The notes: generated from the sequence alone by a model not told the origin. A DNA stretch of 64,000 bases from Allodiplogaster sudhausi (GCA_945643635.1 CALZFC010000062.1:1916001-1980000), one strand, 5' to 3'. Numbered from the stretch's first letter, positions 14,421 through 25,983 are shown. Program-made: numbers and translations.

Positions 14421-15155
14421 GAGAGACAGAGAGAGAGGGAGAAGAGAGAGAGAAAGTTCCTTAACATATCAAGTGTGCGTATTCTTGTGCGATTATTTCC
14501 TGACGCTTTCTTCTCCGTATTGCCTAAGGCAGCTCGGCATTCGAGTGGCTGGCGTTACTTCACTAGATCAGAAGTGATCCTCGAGAGGCCACTTGAGCGT
14601 TTTGAGAATGTCACCACCTTTAAGAGAGCGAAAGGGCACGCGGTTCTCTTATAAGACTAATAATATTTCTAAATAAAACAGGGTGCCTTATGAAAAAAGG
14701 TTACTTGCGCAGTAAAAATTAATAAAATGTATAGATTTTATAAATACGTACTTTATTTTTATTTAATTATTGATTTTTGTTTTAGCTCGGAGAAATGATC
14801 GCTTCACATCGACATGCCGTGCCGACGACAGCTGAAGAAGAGCAAATTCTGATTGTCCTCGACCACGATGACGTCATGAGGTCTGTACTTTATTTTAATT
14901 ATTATTTTATTTAAAAAAAAATAGGTGAAAAAAATATTTAGATAAATTTTTAAAATATAATATTTGCAGCTGGTGGACCGGCGAAAAGCCTCAGTTCGCC
15001 GGCCTCTTCGTATCGGCCGTTTACCGCGACAAGAATCTTGCCATTCATCCGCAGGATGATGACTCGAATATGAAAGTAAGGAGAGAGAGAGAGAGAGAGA
15101 GAGGAAGGTAGAGAGAAATAGAGAGAATGAGAGAGAGATGGAAAGAAAGAGAATA

Positions 15156-15212
<57 letters not shown>

Positions 15213-15252
15213 TGGAGAGAGAGAAAGAAGTAGAAGGAGAAAGAGAGAGACA

Positions 15253-15289
<37 letters not shown>

Positions 15290-15310
15290 GAAGGGGGAGA
15301 GATGGAGAAT

Positions 15311-15343
<33 letters not shown>

Positions 15344-16153
15344 ATCGTTCCCTCCCCGCAGGACATGGTGCTGGCGATGAAGTTGAAGAAGACGCCATCG
15401 CGTAGGAAGCGCGAAGAGAAGTCGTGCGTGAATGACTTGCCAAGCGGCAGGGGCTGCTGTCTCCATGACCTGTTTGTAGACTTCAAGGTTAGAGGGCACC
15501 CTATCATCTCTTTTCAACTTCTATCTCGACGAGAAGGCTGGTACATGAAGATGCATTTAAATTTTAAACAATATCAGTGATTAATACTGTATTACTGGTT
15601 GAAATAAGTATGAAAAATAGGTGTAAAATGTGTGTGATGTGCTGCAGAAGATGGGCTGGACCTTCGTGGTCGCTCCTCAGCGCTACAATGCCTTCGTGTG
15701 CAGTGGCGCGTGCGCGTCGCGTGACATCACGGCTGTTAGTATTCTTTTTTTATTACTATTTTTTTATTCGGTATTTAAGATATTATATATATTACATATA
15801 TTATATATCATATAGATCATAGGTTAAAAAATCAGATCGTTTCCTCTATCGCATACATACATCCTTAAACCCGGCCAATCTAGGTGCATGCGAAAGCCGC
15901 GCGACTGGGCCAGATGAATCGTGAAAACGTCGTCGGAGGAACGTGCTGCCATCCGGCCGAGTGAGTTTCTCTCTCTCTCTTTGTCTCTCTCTCTTTCGCT
16001 CTCTCTCTCTTTTTCTTTCTCCTTCCCTTCTCTCATACTCTCCAACTCTTCTTCAGCTACGAGCCCCTTGAGATCATCTACATCACCCCCGAGAAGGAGG
16101 TCGTCACAGCAGCCATCGACGGAATGGTCGCCCGATCGTGTGCTTGCTCCTAG
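12658..16153 (+). CDS. daf-7: DAF-7-like TGF-beta superfamily ligand (secreted prepro-protein)
   Basis: Ten exons, all phase-compatible: 12658-12762, 13318-13446, 13704-13821, 13953-14134, 14786-14880, 14970-15075, 15362-15487, 15648-15734, 15884-15960, 16057-16153 (about 373 aa). Residues 1-30 are a signal peptide (LAVLMLFIVFLHGSFGFF). A propeptide follows (helical LRLEDVQKRVLKEIGLKEVP; ALLVHLRRP; W-T--F-V-D-NLAI block). Then comes the furin site RRKR and a mature domain of about 110 aa with nine cysteines: SC, GRGCC, FVCSGAC, GTCCHPADY, SCACS. The extra N-terminal cysteine plus CC is typical of the TGF-beta/activin/myostatin branch, and CCHP-DY-----IY matches DAF-7, which signals through DAF-1/DAF-4 to control dauer entry, feeding and fat. 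CACS replaces the usual CGCS. The ends of exons 2 and 4 are the least certain; a later donor (AAAGAG|GTAGTC, 13496) would lengthen exon 2. Confidence 0.92.
15076..15361. repeat. GA microsatellite filling intron 6 of the daf-7-like gene
   Basis: The GTAAGG donor runs straight into (GA)n with short AAAG, ATAG and GGAA interruptions until about 15340. Only about 20 nt (AATCGTTCCCTCCCCGCAG) then remain for the acceptor region, and no long pyrimidine tract is possible before it. Confidence 0.9.
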
Positions 16154-16457
16154 AAAGTCGATCTCCATCCTCCTACCCTCAATAACACACTTTCCAAGAA
16201 ATCCTATGTATTTCCCAATAGAGGCCCGACAATATCCAACAGTCCTCATATTATGTGGACAATTAAAATTAAGTAGAAAGTCAGATGCAAGAGATGCTCA
16301 TATCTCTACCCCTGTAGTACCAATACGACACTAACCCAGTGCTCGGCTCTCTCACTTTGGCCCTTTCAGATTAATAGCATCTATCGATGTGCCACATCTT
16401 GAATGAGAAGAAGACTAACACCATTATCTACATATCCTGCCTACCATTCCTTTGAAG

Positions 16458-16463
16458 AATAAA
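16458..16463 (+). terminator. Poly(A) signal of the daf-7-like gene
   Basis: AATAAA lies 305 nt after the stop codon and is the first canonical signal downstream. Cleavage is expected about 10-20 nt later. Confidence 0.5.
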
Positions 16464-18210
16464 TACACATTTGAATTCCAGCCATCTCCTTACTCATGTC
16501 AGTCACCTTTTCAATGCGAGGTTGTTTAGTGAATATTAATAATAGTGGAAAGGAACACAGGCGATTACGTTAGCTTTCTTTTTTGTTTTCACTTATCCAT
16601 ATCTTAAATACTGTATGTTGATTTTTGCTTAGGCTGCGTGTTTGATCTCTCTGTCATTTTGCATTTTTATGTAATAAATAAATATATATGTATATATTTA
16701 TTACATAAAAATTAACGTTAGTAAGTGTAAAATACATGTATGTTTTTGTTCTCTTATCTCCCTCTGAATCTCTTCTCTTGGCTAGCTGGCAATCTTTCTT
16801 CATGTTCCTTTTGATCTCGTAATGTAGCAACTTAGCTGACAACAACATCTTACTTTGAATGAATCTCTCTCCCCTAATCACTTGAATATTGTACCCATCC
16901 ATTGTTCACCTCTGACTAATCAACGAGATCTCGCAGAACGAGAACGAGCCTCATGCAGCCTTTTTTCTTCTATTTCTCTTGTGCATTCAGCCAATTTTCT
17001 GGTCATTTTGTGCACATCTCTAATATACATATACGTTTTTCCTGCTCCTCACAAATACGAACAAACATTTCCCAATACAAATACCAAAATGTCAGGTGCG
17101 GTTAACGAACTAGATATCTTTTCATATTGAATATTCATTCATATACATACACTTCTTACGGGAATCCCTACACCAATTATTCCCTTTTTCCTTCCGCTTC
17201 AACGTCTTTTCGTTTTTGGCGTCTTATGCAACTCTTCTGTTACTTCAATTTATATATGGTCGAGTTGGCTAACTAATAATAAAGAATTTCTTGACAAAAG
17301 ACCAAATTGTAGCAGCATTTGAGGTCCTGTGACCCGTTCCGGAGAATACAAAGAATAAGTGCATGTGTTGTACCATGAATGATTACAAAAGCACTAGACT
17401 CATTTGTGTACGTGCATATCCTACGGAATCTGAAGCTACCGTACTCGGCGGCTTATTATATGGATATACACATGAGAGATGGATATGAATCATTTGAATG
17501 ATTTACTGTGTACAGGGAGTTAGAACAGTGTGGCAAGTATAATTGAATTAATATCATCGCACTTAGTCATTGTGTGAAGCAGAAAAATGTATCGCAGGAG
17601 AATGGCAAAAATGAAGACCTTGGTTGTAAACATATTTACCATATGCCATTATGTACAGTCGCGCTAATAAAAACGCAGAATTCATGTTTTTGGATTGCTT
17701 CTGTATACTGTTAGATATCAAGTAGCAGCATGCAAATCAACGGATATAAGACATAATTAGACCAAAAGATCTATATTATGTCCTACAATGCATCTAAACT
17801 ACATATCAATCTATGAAAAAATAGCCGAAGATTAATGAAATAAAATATTTTGTCCAATGAGCCTAAATGTACAATCCGGGCGATTCTGAGAGGTCGAGTT
17901 TTTCTAGATCATTCATGGATCAATAAAACCAATAATCAGCTAATTGATGTCTGACAGAATACGAAAGCAACCCTCAAAATTCATAATAATTATCCTATCT
18001 TTAAAAAAACTTATTTCCGAAAAAAATATGAATCCCGAGTTGGTATACATACATGCATACATACATACATATGTATGTACATACATACATAATGCGTGCA
18101 ATTATGATCAAGAACATGTTTGTCTTGCAGTTCTCCACCGAAAATAACAATTTTTTGCGATAGCTATCTTGTCAACCTTTACTCACCCACTCTCTCTATA
18201 CCTCTCTTTC

Positions 18211-18252
<42 letters not shown>

Positions 18253-20615
18253 CACCTTCATCTATGTAAGAGGCCTAAGGGGAATTGGAGAAAGTAGAAG
18301 AGGCACTTGTTTTCGAGATTCAAATGTCATAAGATTCACCACCACTCCAAATATGCTGCACTTTTTTGCTGATATGAAAATAGCAATATTTACTGTCCCC
18401 TCCTTGCAACATCTATATCTTTCTCCCCTCTCTCTCACTGTCTCACTCTCTCCCACTCTCTCTACTCTCACTCTCTCACTGTCTCACTCTCTCCCACTCT
18501 CACTGTCTCACTCTCTACCACTCTCTCTACTCTCACTCTCTCACTGTCTCACTCTCTCCCAATACCTCTCATCGTTTCTCTCTCTCTATCTCTATCTCTT
18601 GCCATCGTCATATTTAAAAGCGGCTCTGATGCTAATAATTAGTGACTCAGGAGCGATATCCTATGCACATTGTCAAGTGATCTTCTTCGTTTTAATATCA
18701 CGTCATAAGATCTGTACACTTGAACCCCGAAGGTTCTTGGTTGGCTGCTTTAAGGAAAAAAGAGAGATCGAGGGCGAGAGACGAAGAGGGAGTGAGAGAG
18801 GTGGAGAAGTAGAGGGAGATGAAAGGAATGGGAGAAGAAGAGAAAGAGAGAATGAGAGAGAGTGTATTCTTAATTCTTACATGGCATTTCCACTCTGTAG
18901 AAGAACACGATGAAGTGGACCCAGCTTTGTGCCCGCACTAGAGCTATTCCTTCCTGTATGATAATAAAAGCATATAAATAATGATGACGATGCCTCTGAA
19001 GGGAGGATAAGGAGAGGGTTCTCTGAAGAGAAGAGCAGTTCATCTCGAAATTATCATCGTCAATCTTGAAGTAGGCTCCGTCCAATCTATGAGAATTTCG
19101 TCCTTGCACTTCAGTCCAATTCTCATGATGGCATTTGATCATTGCTCAGCCATAGCTAAGAATGCATGCGTACTCTGCTGTAGCTGGACCAGCTGTGCAC
19201 ATTTTACTCACTTGAGATGGTGGCCACTGGCTTGTGGTTCTTAAAGGAAAAACACTCCTACGAAGTCCCTGAAGCGGTGTAAACAATCCATTTATGTGAC
19301 CAAGTCTGACCCATGCACATACATATTATCTATCTCTATCTCATCACTTTCTAGCTTATGAAGATTACTGTATCAACAAGGGCCTTGATCGTCTCCTGAA
19401 AGTCATTCCATACTAGGTTCCTTTTATGAATGCCACTGTGCACTTCATCAAAATTGATACCCGAAATGTCACCAACATTAAGATGACTCCAGAAAATGCG
19501 TGAGAGCGAGATGAGAGAGAGAGAGAAAGAGAAAAAAGGGAGAGAGAGAGATAGAGGGAAAGGGAGAGAAAGAGGGAGAGAAAGAGAGCGAGAAAGTTAG
19601 AGAGAGAGAGACAGCGAAGGTGTACGAAGGAAAAGAGAAGAAAAAAACAGAAGCGATGAGAAGGCACTGTTCACGCGGCGCTCCATTGCCAATTCATTTC
19701 CGCCTCCTTCAGCCCATGTGGGAATTTGTCATCAAAATACACATAGCAAGCACATAAATGGTGCAAAAATTATCAATTTACACACACAGTTCTACGATTG
19801 CTTGAGATCGACCAAAGATGACGCCCTCAAGGAGCAGAACAATTAGGGAGAGGATGAGTGCGACACAAAGAGATAGAGATAGAGAGAGTGAGAGCGAGAG
19901 GGGGGGGGGAAAGGGAGAAAGAGAAAGAGAGGGAGAAGGGAGACAGTGAAAGAGAGAAAGAGTGAGAAATAGTGAGATACATTTGAATATATACATACGT
20001 ACATACATATGTACACACACATCTAGTTCACTAGATGCACGAACTGAAAACAGTAGGACGGTCATGTTTCCAACATTTTATTCGCAGTTGAATTCGGCGC
20101 CACTTCGAGGCTGAAAATGGCCATCCACTCATTTTCACAGCAGCACGAATATCTGAACACGGCAACAAAGAATTCGAAGTCGACCATGAGTCGGCTAATA
20201 TCTTTCAATCATGATATTATCTCAACTCCACACTGTGTAAACCAAACAAACGTTTTCTTGCCCACAACATTTTTTAAATAAATGTCAAACAAATAATACA
20301 TTTATATAAGCCCCGTCATTCACCACAGCAGTAGCGATTTAACATAACCACGGGAAATATCAATTGGAGTTTAAAAGAAAGAAAAAACCAACAAGAACAA
20401 GTGATGAAATAGCAAGTAGCATGCCGAGAGCTGCGCGATTCCTCGTTGAAGTTGACTCTTTGTCAACGCCAGACACGTCGCGTCCCTCAAAGACACACTT
20501 AGTGGAGTGGAAGTGGCGTCGACGCAGCTGCATTCATTGTAAGCCTCATTAGAACGACTGAAAAATAATACTTCGCCTATTCGAATAACGAAGCATGGTT
20601 GTGGCAAAAAACACC
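16464..20615. other. AT-rich intergenic DNA with microsatellites and weak exon-like islands
   Basis: A perfect 18-bp palindrome lies at 16663-16712, and (CATA)n at 18046-18092 and about 19990-20015. Pyrimidine repeats are at 18185-18247 and 18418-18560 (tandem CTCTCACTGTCTCACTCTCTC units). Purine repeats are at 18765-18870, 19500-19620 and 19865-19970. Short protein-like frames exist near 19352-19418 and 20425-20540, the latter next to a GTAAGC donor-like site, but none assembles into a gene. Confidence 0.5.
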
Positions 20616-20827
20616 CACATCAACGGTGTCCTGATTTTTGGTCAAATGATTTTTGGTCAAGTGATTTTTGGTCAAAATTTTTTTTGATTGTTGGTCAAAT
20701 GATTATTGGTCAAATGATTGTTGGTCAAATGATTTTTGGTCACATGATTGTTGGTCAAGTGATTTTTGGTCAAATATTTTCACAAAGAAGTGATTTTTGG
20801 TCAAATGTTCCAAATATCGCAAATAGG

Positions 20828-21368
20828 TGTTTTTTGGTCAAATTTTACAATTTGAGCAATAAAATCAAATAAATATGTGGATCCTGCCAACCCACGTGGA
20901 CTTGAAGTAATCATTGAATGCAGTAATGGCGCCGAGTGGAGCTGATGTTCCTCCAATTCGTCCGAACAATATTCAAATGAATTCTCCACTTTGCTCTCCG
21001 GCACAAAAGGCAGTGCCATACAGTTCCGGAGGGCGACTTGTGCGTCCCCGCCAGCCTTTACCGCAAATTTGATGCATATTTATAGGAGGTCCGAGGCGAA
21101 TACATAGTGTCTCGTTTTTTCGCCTTACTTGGTCAGGTTGAGCTAGAAACGTCGATTGCAAGTGGCAGAGCTACGCCGTGGCCGACGGGGCCATTGAACA
21201 CCTGCGCTTGAATCGCATGCATATGGGGCGCGCAAACAACATTGGCCGGGTTTTTCTTAACACGTTGGCTCATACCCCAATTTTCTAGAGCAGAGAGAGA
21301 GGCTAGTAGAAGAACCCCACTTCGTGGTAGGAGTTTTCCCTTATGGTCACCTTCAAACCTGCACCTAC
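20828..21368 (+). other. Left-arm-only insert with exon-like coding remnants
   Basis: This stretch interrupts the otherwise symmetrical arm: the right arm goes directly from GCAAATA to CCCGCTCAACATTG. It is more GC-rich than the arms. 20926-21072 encodes a 48-residue frame beginning MAPSGADVPPIRP. 21151-21288 encodes 45 residues beginning VDCKWQSYAVADGAIEHLRL, preceded by an AG. Both look like ordinary protein, not repeat translation. They could be host exons captured by the transposon or remnants of its own gene. Family not recognised. Confidence 0.45.
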
Positions 21369-21769
21369 ATTCCCGCTCAACATTGTTGGGTCCGGTATTA
21401 ATAGTATTAATAGTATTAATATAAATAATACAAACTGGAATAGCGCGCTGAATACGCATTTTCGTGCCATTTCGCGTGGGAGTTTACCTATTTCGACCAT
21501 GGAGATTACGACTGTGAAGACCGTTTTCAAAAATATGCTGAAATGGCTGAGAACTAATAATATTGCATTTAATTTGGCCGCGTTTGGGTTCCAAACGGGC
21601 TGGATTCAACTCCTGGACTACAAAGTGCAAAATAATGTGAAATTTTCAGAGCACTTCTTACCTTTTTTGAGTTTCTTGTTTTATTTCTCTTGTGTTTTTC
21701 ATTTTGTTTATGTATAAACGACGAAAAAAAAGGAAAAAAAAATTTCGTGCTTGCAAAAATCTGTTCTCA

Positions 21770-21831
21770 AAACGGCATCGAACCGACACCTCGCGATTGC
21801 CGGTCAAAGACTTACCAATACTCTACAGACG
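21770..21831 (-). other. tRNA-like segment in the left arm of the foldback element
   Basis: On the minus strand it contains a TAGAGTATTGG A-box-like block, TTTGACCGGCAATC, GAGGT and GGTTCGATGCC, a near-perfect Pol III B box (consensus GGTTCGANTCC). The spacing fits a degenerate tRNA. No acceptor stem closes convincingly, so this is not a functional tRNA gene. Confidence 0.4.
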
Positions 21832-22072
21832 GTACGAACTGATCTGACGATACTTTCTTTAGACAGCATCGATTGCTCACAAAGGAAACATCGATTCTGA
21901 ACACGTTCGCTCATACTTTAGTGGGAGACAGAGAGAGAGAGAGAGAGAGAGGTGAAAGAAGGTGCAGGTGCTGTTAGCTGACAATGAGAAAAATCGTTGG
22001 TCTAACGACATACCGTAGCTTCAGCCTTGAAACGATGACGCAGAGTAGATGTAGTCGACGCTGCACCTTCTT

Positions 22073-22112
<40 letters not shown>

Positions 22113-22190
22113 CCCACTATAGTATAAGCGAATTCCTTTGTGAGCAATCGACGCTGTCCAAAGAAAGGTATCATCAGATCTGTTTGTACC

Positions 22191-22255
22191 GTCTGTAGAG
22201 TATTGGTTTTTGACTGGTCAATCGCGAGGTCTCGGTTCGATACCCTTTTGAGAAC
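22191..22255 (+). other. tRNA-like segment in the right arm of the foldback element
   Basis: This is the mirror copy of the left-arm segment, with B box GGTTCGATACC and GTAGAGTATTGG upstream. The copies differ at several bases. The preserved B boxes suggest a tRNA-derived (SINE-like) internal promoter carried by the element. Confidence 0.4.
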
Positions 22256-22829
22256 AGAAGCACGAAAATTTTTTTTTGCTTTTTTTTTTTGTCGTCGTTA
22301 ATACATAAACAAAATGAGAAACTCAAAAGAAATAAAACAAGAAACTCAAAAAAGGTAAGAAGTGCTCTGAAAATTTCACGTTATTTTGCACTTTGTAGTC
22401 CAGGAGTTGGAGCCAGCCCGTTTGGAACCCAAACGCGGCCAAATTAAATGCAATATTATGAGTTCTCAGCCATTTCAGCATATTTTTGAAAACGGTCTTC
22501 ACAGTCGTAATCTCCATGGTCGAAATAGGTAAACTCCCACGCGAAATGGCACGAAAATGCATATTCAGCGCGCTATTCCAGTTTGTATTATTTATATTAA
22601 TACTATTAATACTATTAATACCGGACCCAACAATGTTGAGCGGGACTGTATTTGCGATATTTTGAACATTTGACCAAAAATCACTTATCTGTGAAAAAAA
22701 TGTGACCAAAAATCATTTGACCAACAATCATTTGACCAAAAATCATTTGACCAACAATCAAAAAAAAATTTGACCAAAAATCACTTGACCAAAAATCATT
22801 TGACCAAAAATCATGGAGCCCACATCAAC

Positions 22830-23273
22830 AACTTCAGCACTTCGCCGAATTCTTGAAGTCGCTTCTAAACATTCCAATCGATACTGATTGCTACATCACA
22901 TCATCATCTTAAAAGGCCAGACAAAACCACAAAAGAAGAATGGAGCTAGCAAGAAGACAAGCAAACTTTTCGAAAGTACTGTTGGAAAGTAGGCGAGAAA
23001 TTTCTTACTTGCCATTTGGAAAAATGCGCGGAGTGCTTTCTAGAAAAAAAAACATCTTGGCGTTACACCACTGTAGAGATCTCCTATTTCCAAGAGCAAT
23101 GCTGAATATTATGCACGGCAGTGGCTATTCTGGGCTCGTTTATTCGTGAACGTGTTTTCTATACAATTGACCATATTCAAGTTAGCTGGTGTGATTCTCA
23201 CCTCTGCTGCAATTACAAATCAGCCAGCAAGCATTTCCTATGTTGGTTTCGCTGCGAAGAACACTATTTTTCA

Positions 23274-23307
<34 letters not shown>

Positions 23308-24076
23308 ATCACTTGCTATTCCACTTTCACTATTTCCTTCTCCCGTTCTTTTTCTCCACCCTGTCCCTCTCTCTTTCTCCGCTCTCAAAATCAGTTCTTT
23401 CTCTCTCTCCACATCTCTGACTACTTGAAATTCGCCATCCTACTTTCCGTTGATAAAACGCTGTAGTTTTAGTAGCAACTGCATGTGAATTCATTCTTCC
23501 TCGCTTGCCTCGTCCTGGTAGTTTTCCTGACAGAGAAGACTAAGGACGGGCACAAATTTCTTTGTTTTAAATGTTTAAACATGGCGCCAGGCAAAACGGG
23601 TCTTACAACGACAACCAGTGATGTCATTGTGTGTCACCAGCGAACTAACAGAACTTCATAGCCATATGATTCAAGGGGCCTGGAGCGTTTAAGTGTATTG
23701 ACCATGAGACACGGAGAGAGACTTTGAGCGAGAGATGCGCAACATAGAGAGAGAGGGAAAGAAAGAAAGAACAGAAATAGGGCCAGACACGGAGAGCACA
23801 AATTAAACAAGACTTATTTCGTTTTCGAGGGGTGCGTGAGGAGCATATTTTAATTCTCATACATATATTTTACATGTGCAATTTTTTCTGCTCACGCGTA
23901 TTATCAAGAAGCTTTTATCTATCTGTAAGACAAGGAAAAGCCGAGTTGTTTTGGAGTAGTCATCGAGCAAGGAGAGTGAAGAGGAGGGAAAAGGGTGCAG
24001 GGGTATGGGGGGGTTTCCTTGGCCGAGGGGGGGGGGGTGTCCGAGCCGGGCCGGGATCTAAATCATTGGGTCTCTT
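22830..24076. other. Intergenic; no gene seen
   Basis: Unique DNA with CT at 23273-23305 and 23350-23420 and GA at 23740-23770. A G-run-rich stretch at 24000-24060 contains GAGCCGGGCCGGGATC, reminiscent of the GGGCC elements but without termini. The 3' flank of the downstream minus-strand gene lies at its right edge. Confidence 0.5.
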
Positions 24077-24378
24077 CTAGGCTCCGTCCCCTGCGGCCTC
24101 GCCACCTTCCTCGGCGCGGATGTGATTCATCTCAGCAGCATCCATAAAAGCTCGCTGAAAAAAATTATTATTGCAAACTTCAAAAAAATTCGCCGCTATT
24201 TTAGATTTTTATTTGAAAAACACAAGCCGTATTCGGGAATTAGTCATAATGAAATTTAGGAATCTCATAACAACAATGGCTGTTATCACAAATCTCCTAA
24301 AATTACGGAGTGTATTCGATGAGTAGTAAATAACTGTGTAGAAATCATAGATGGAAGTTAAAGAATGACCAAGAGAGC

Positions 24379-24417
<39 letters not shown>

Positions 24418-25108
24418 TGTAATTCGAGGCTGTGTGCATGGTAAACGTGGTGCTTGTTGAAGTTGTCTTCTTCAGTCTTGAAGAGCTGTAACACGCTCTT
24501 CACTCACTCTCTCCTCCTCTCTTTTTCTCCTCTCTCCCTCCCTTTCTCTCTATAGAGGATATATCCTTTTCGCTATCTCTAGTTCTCCCTCTCGCTTCTT
24601 ATCTTCCATTTATCCGCCAAACTCTGAAACACTCACGGATACCTAGCATATACAAAAACCCCAATAAACGAGCGCTAACAGAGCTGTTTCGCATGAGAAA
24701 GCCGGCGAGGGTGAAGAAGCTCAAGATTGCTGCCTCCGTCACGACGAGAACCTGCACGATAGAGAGAGAGAAAGAGAGAAATAGAGAGAGAAAGAGACAA
24801 AGGAACCAAAAAAACCCGAACGGGAAGATATGTAAATCGAAAAGGAGACTGAGAGAACAGGAGTAAAAGAAAGATTTCATAAAGGGAGTATTTTTTGTAA
24901 TCAAATAAACAAAAACATGATAATAAAAGAGTCTTGGCGGACGAACCCACTCAGCAACAAGCAGTTCGTGCTTGTCCGAGTTGCTGAACGGGGTCGTGGG
25001 GATCGAAACGGAGGAGGAAGCAGACTCCCCTTCTTCTATTTCGTTGAGGCAGACGGTAACGAAGGCGGAGAGGAGAAGAAGAAAAAGACAACGAAGGGAG
25101 ACGACCAT
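24077..25108 (-). CDS. Small predicted single-pass membrane protein (103 aa), family not recognised
   Basis: Three phase-0 exons on the minus strand: 25108-24947 (54 codons, donor GTTCGT), 24751-24680 (24 codons, acceptor CGTGCAG, donor GTTAGC) and 24154-24077 (25 codons plus TAG, acceptor TTTTTTTTCAG). Residues 1-20 are a signal peptide (LRCLFLLLLSAFVTVC). A Ser/Thr-rich acidic lumenal segment (about 21-54) follows, then a transmembrane span (VLVVTEAAILSFFTLAGFLM, about 55-74), then a 29-residue tail ending in Gly/Ala/Glu. An in-frame ATG at 25123 would add five residues. The hydrophobic run falls exactly in the middle exon and all junctions agree in phase, which favours a real gene. No homologue comes to mind. 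It stands alone, surrounded by repeats. Confidence 0.6.
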
Positions 25109-25123
25109 TCGGTGGCAAGTCAA

Positions 25124-25940
25124 CGAGTAAAAATGAGAACAAAAGTAATAAACAAGTTTTAAAGTAGGCCTACATTTTCATGTCTATAGGCTTCCTCCAT
25201 GATTTTGCAAATTACGAATATTTTGTGTAAATAGTTCTCACCTAATCCTTCCACTGCTTTCGGAGGGATCAGAAGAGACTCTTTCTTTCTTCTTGATCTT
25301 AGCGCGAATATAAATGTCATCGATTTGGCCTCCGGCCAGAGAACGAATAAAAGTAGAGAAATCACAAGTAGTACTTAAAAATTTTTGTACTGTTTGGTAA
25401 TTCTTTGTATTACTTGTGATTTCTCTACTTGCAGCCTTCAAATAGAATTCGAAGGAAGAAAAAGAAGAAAGGATCTCTTTTGATTCCCCGGAAATCAGGG
25501 GAAAAGGGTTTCCTTGCTTTCTAAACCCTGAAAAAGTCATGAAAATTCGTCAGTAATATGTTCGCTACTTCGAGATTCCCCCCCCCCCCTTCAGTATTAG
25601 GGGTGAAAATAAGCCAATTATGCAAGTTTCAATGGCAAACTGGAGTTCTCAAATGACTCACTCTCCCTCCATCTCTCATACTCTCTCACTCTCTCCCCTT
25701 ATGCACTCTTGCTACTATGTCGCATGAATTCGTCAAAACCTTGCCTGTTTGATTAAAAAAACGAGCAGATTATAATGATCTCTGTCCCTCTTCTATCTTT
25801 CGCCCTCTCTCTCTCTCTCGCTCTTTCCTTCTCTCCTCCAACCTAATCTATCACAAGTTAAGCGTGACCAGCGTCTCGCTACTCATCCTTCTTCGTGCCC
25901 CAGACAGCATTCTTTGTCTCATATGAATAGGGTGAAGGAG

Positions 25941-25983
<43 letters not shown>

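Larger units (their letters stand above)
20625..22820. mobile_element. Foldback (Mutator-like) transposon with 9-bp target duplication
   Basis: The direct repeat CACATCAAC flanks the element (20616-20624 and 22821-22829). The ends are GGTGTCCTGATTTTTGGTC on the left and, read inward on the other strand, GGCTCCATGATTTTTGGTC. Each arm starts with a tandem array of TGATTTTTGGTCAA-type units. A near-identical 350-bp block follows (about 21370-21715 on +, 22320-22640 inverted), then a tRNA-like segment, then GA/CT repeats around a loop near 21975-22060. The left arm alone carries about 540 bp extra (20828-21368). Long repetitive inverted arms with 9-bp duplications fit foldback or Mutator-type elements. 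No transposase is present, so it is non-autonomous. Arm similarity is very high, suggesting recent activity or conversion between arms. Confidence 0.85.

Noticed and set aside
17655..17720. TACAGTCGCGCTAATAAAAACGCAG as a Tc1/mariner terminus
   Set aside because: No matching inverted terminus or second TA was found nearby, and no transposase fragment is present.
21343..21717. 124-codon frame, with an inverted counterpart at 22323-22709, as a transposase or host gene
   Set aside because: It is the inverted-arm sequence of the foldback element; differences between copies are amino-acid changing and there is no transposase motif.
21770..22255. Two functional tRNA genes
   Set aside because: B boxes are good but the acceptor and anticodon stems do not close; they are better described as tRNA-derived repeat sequence.
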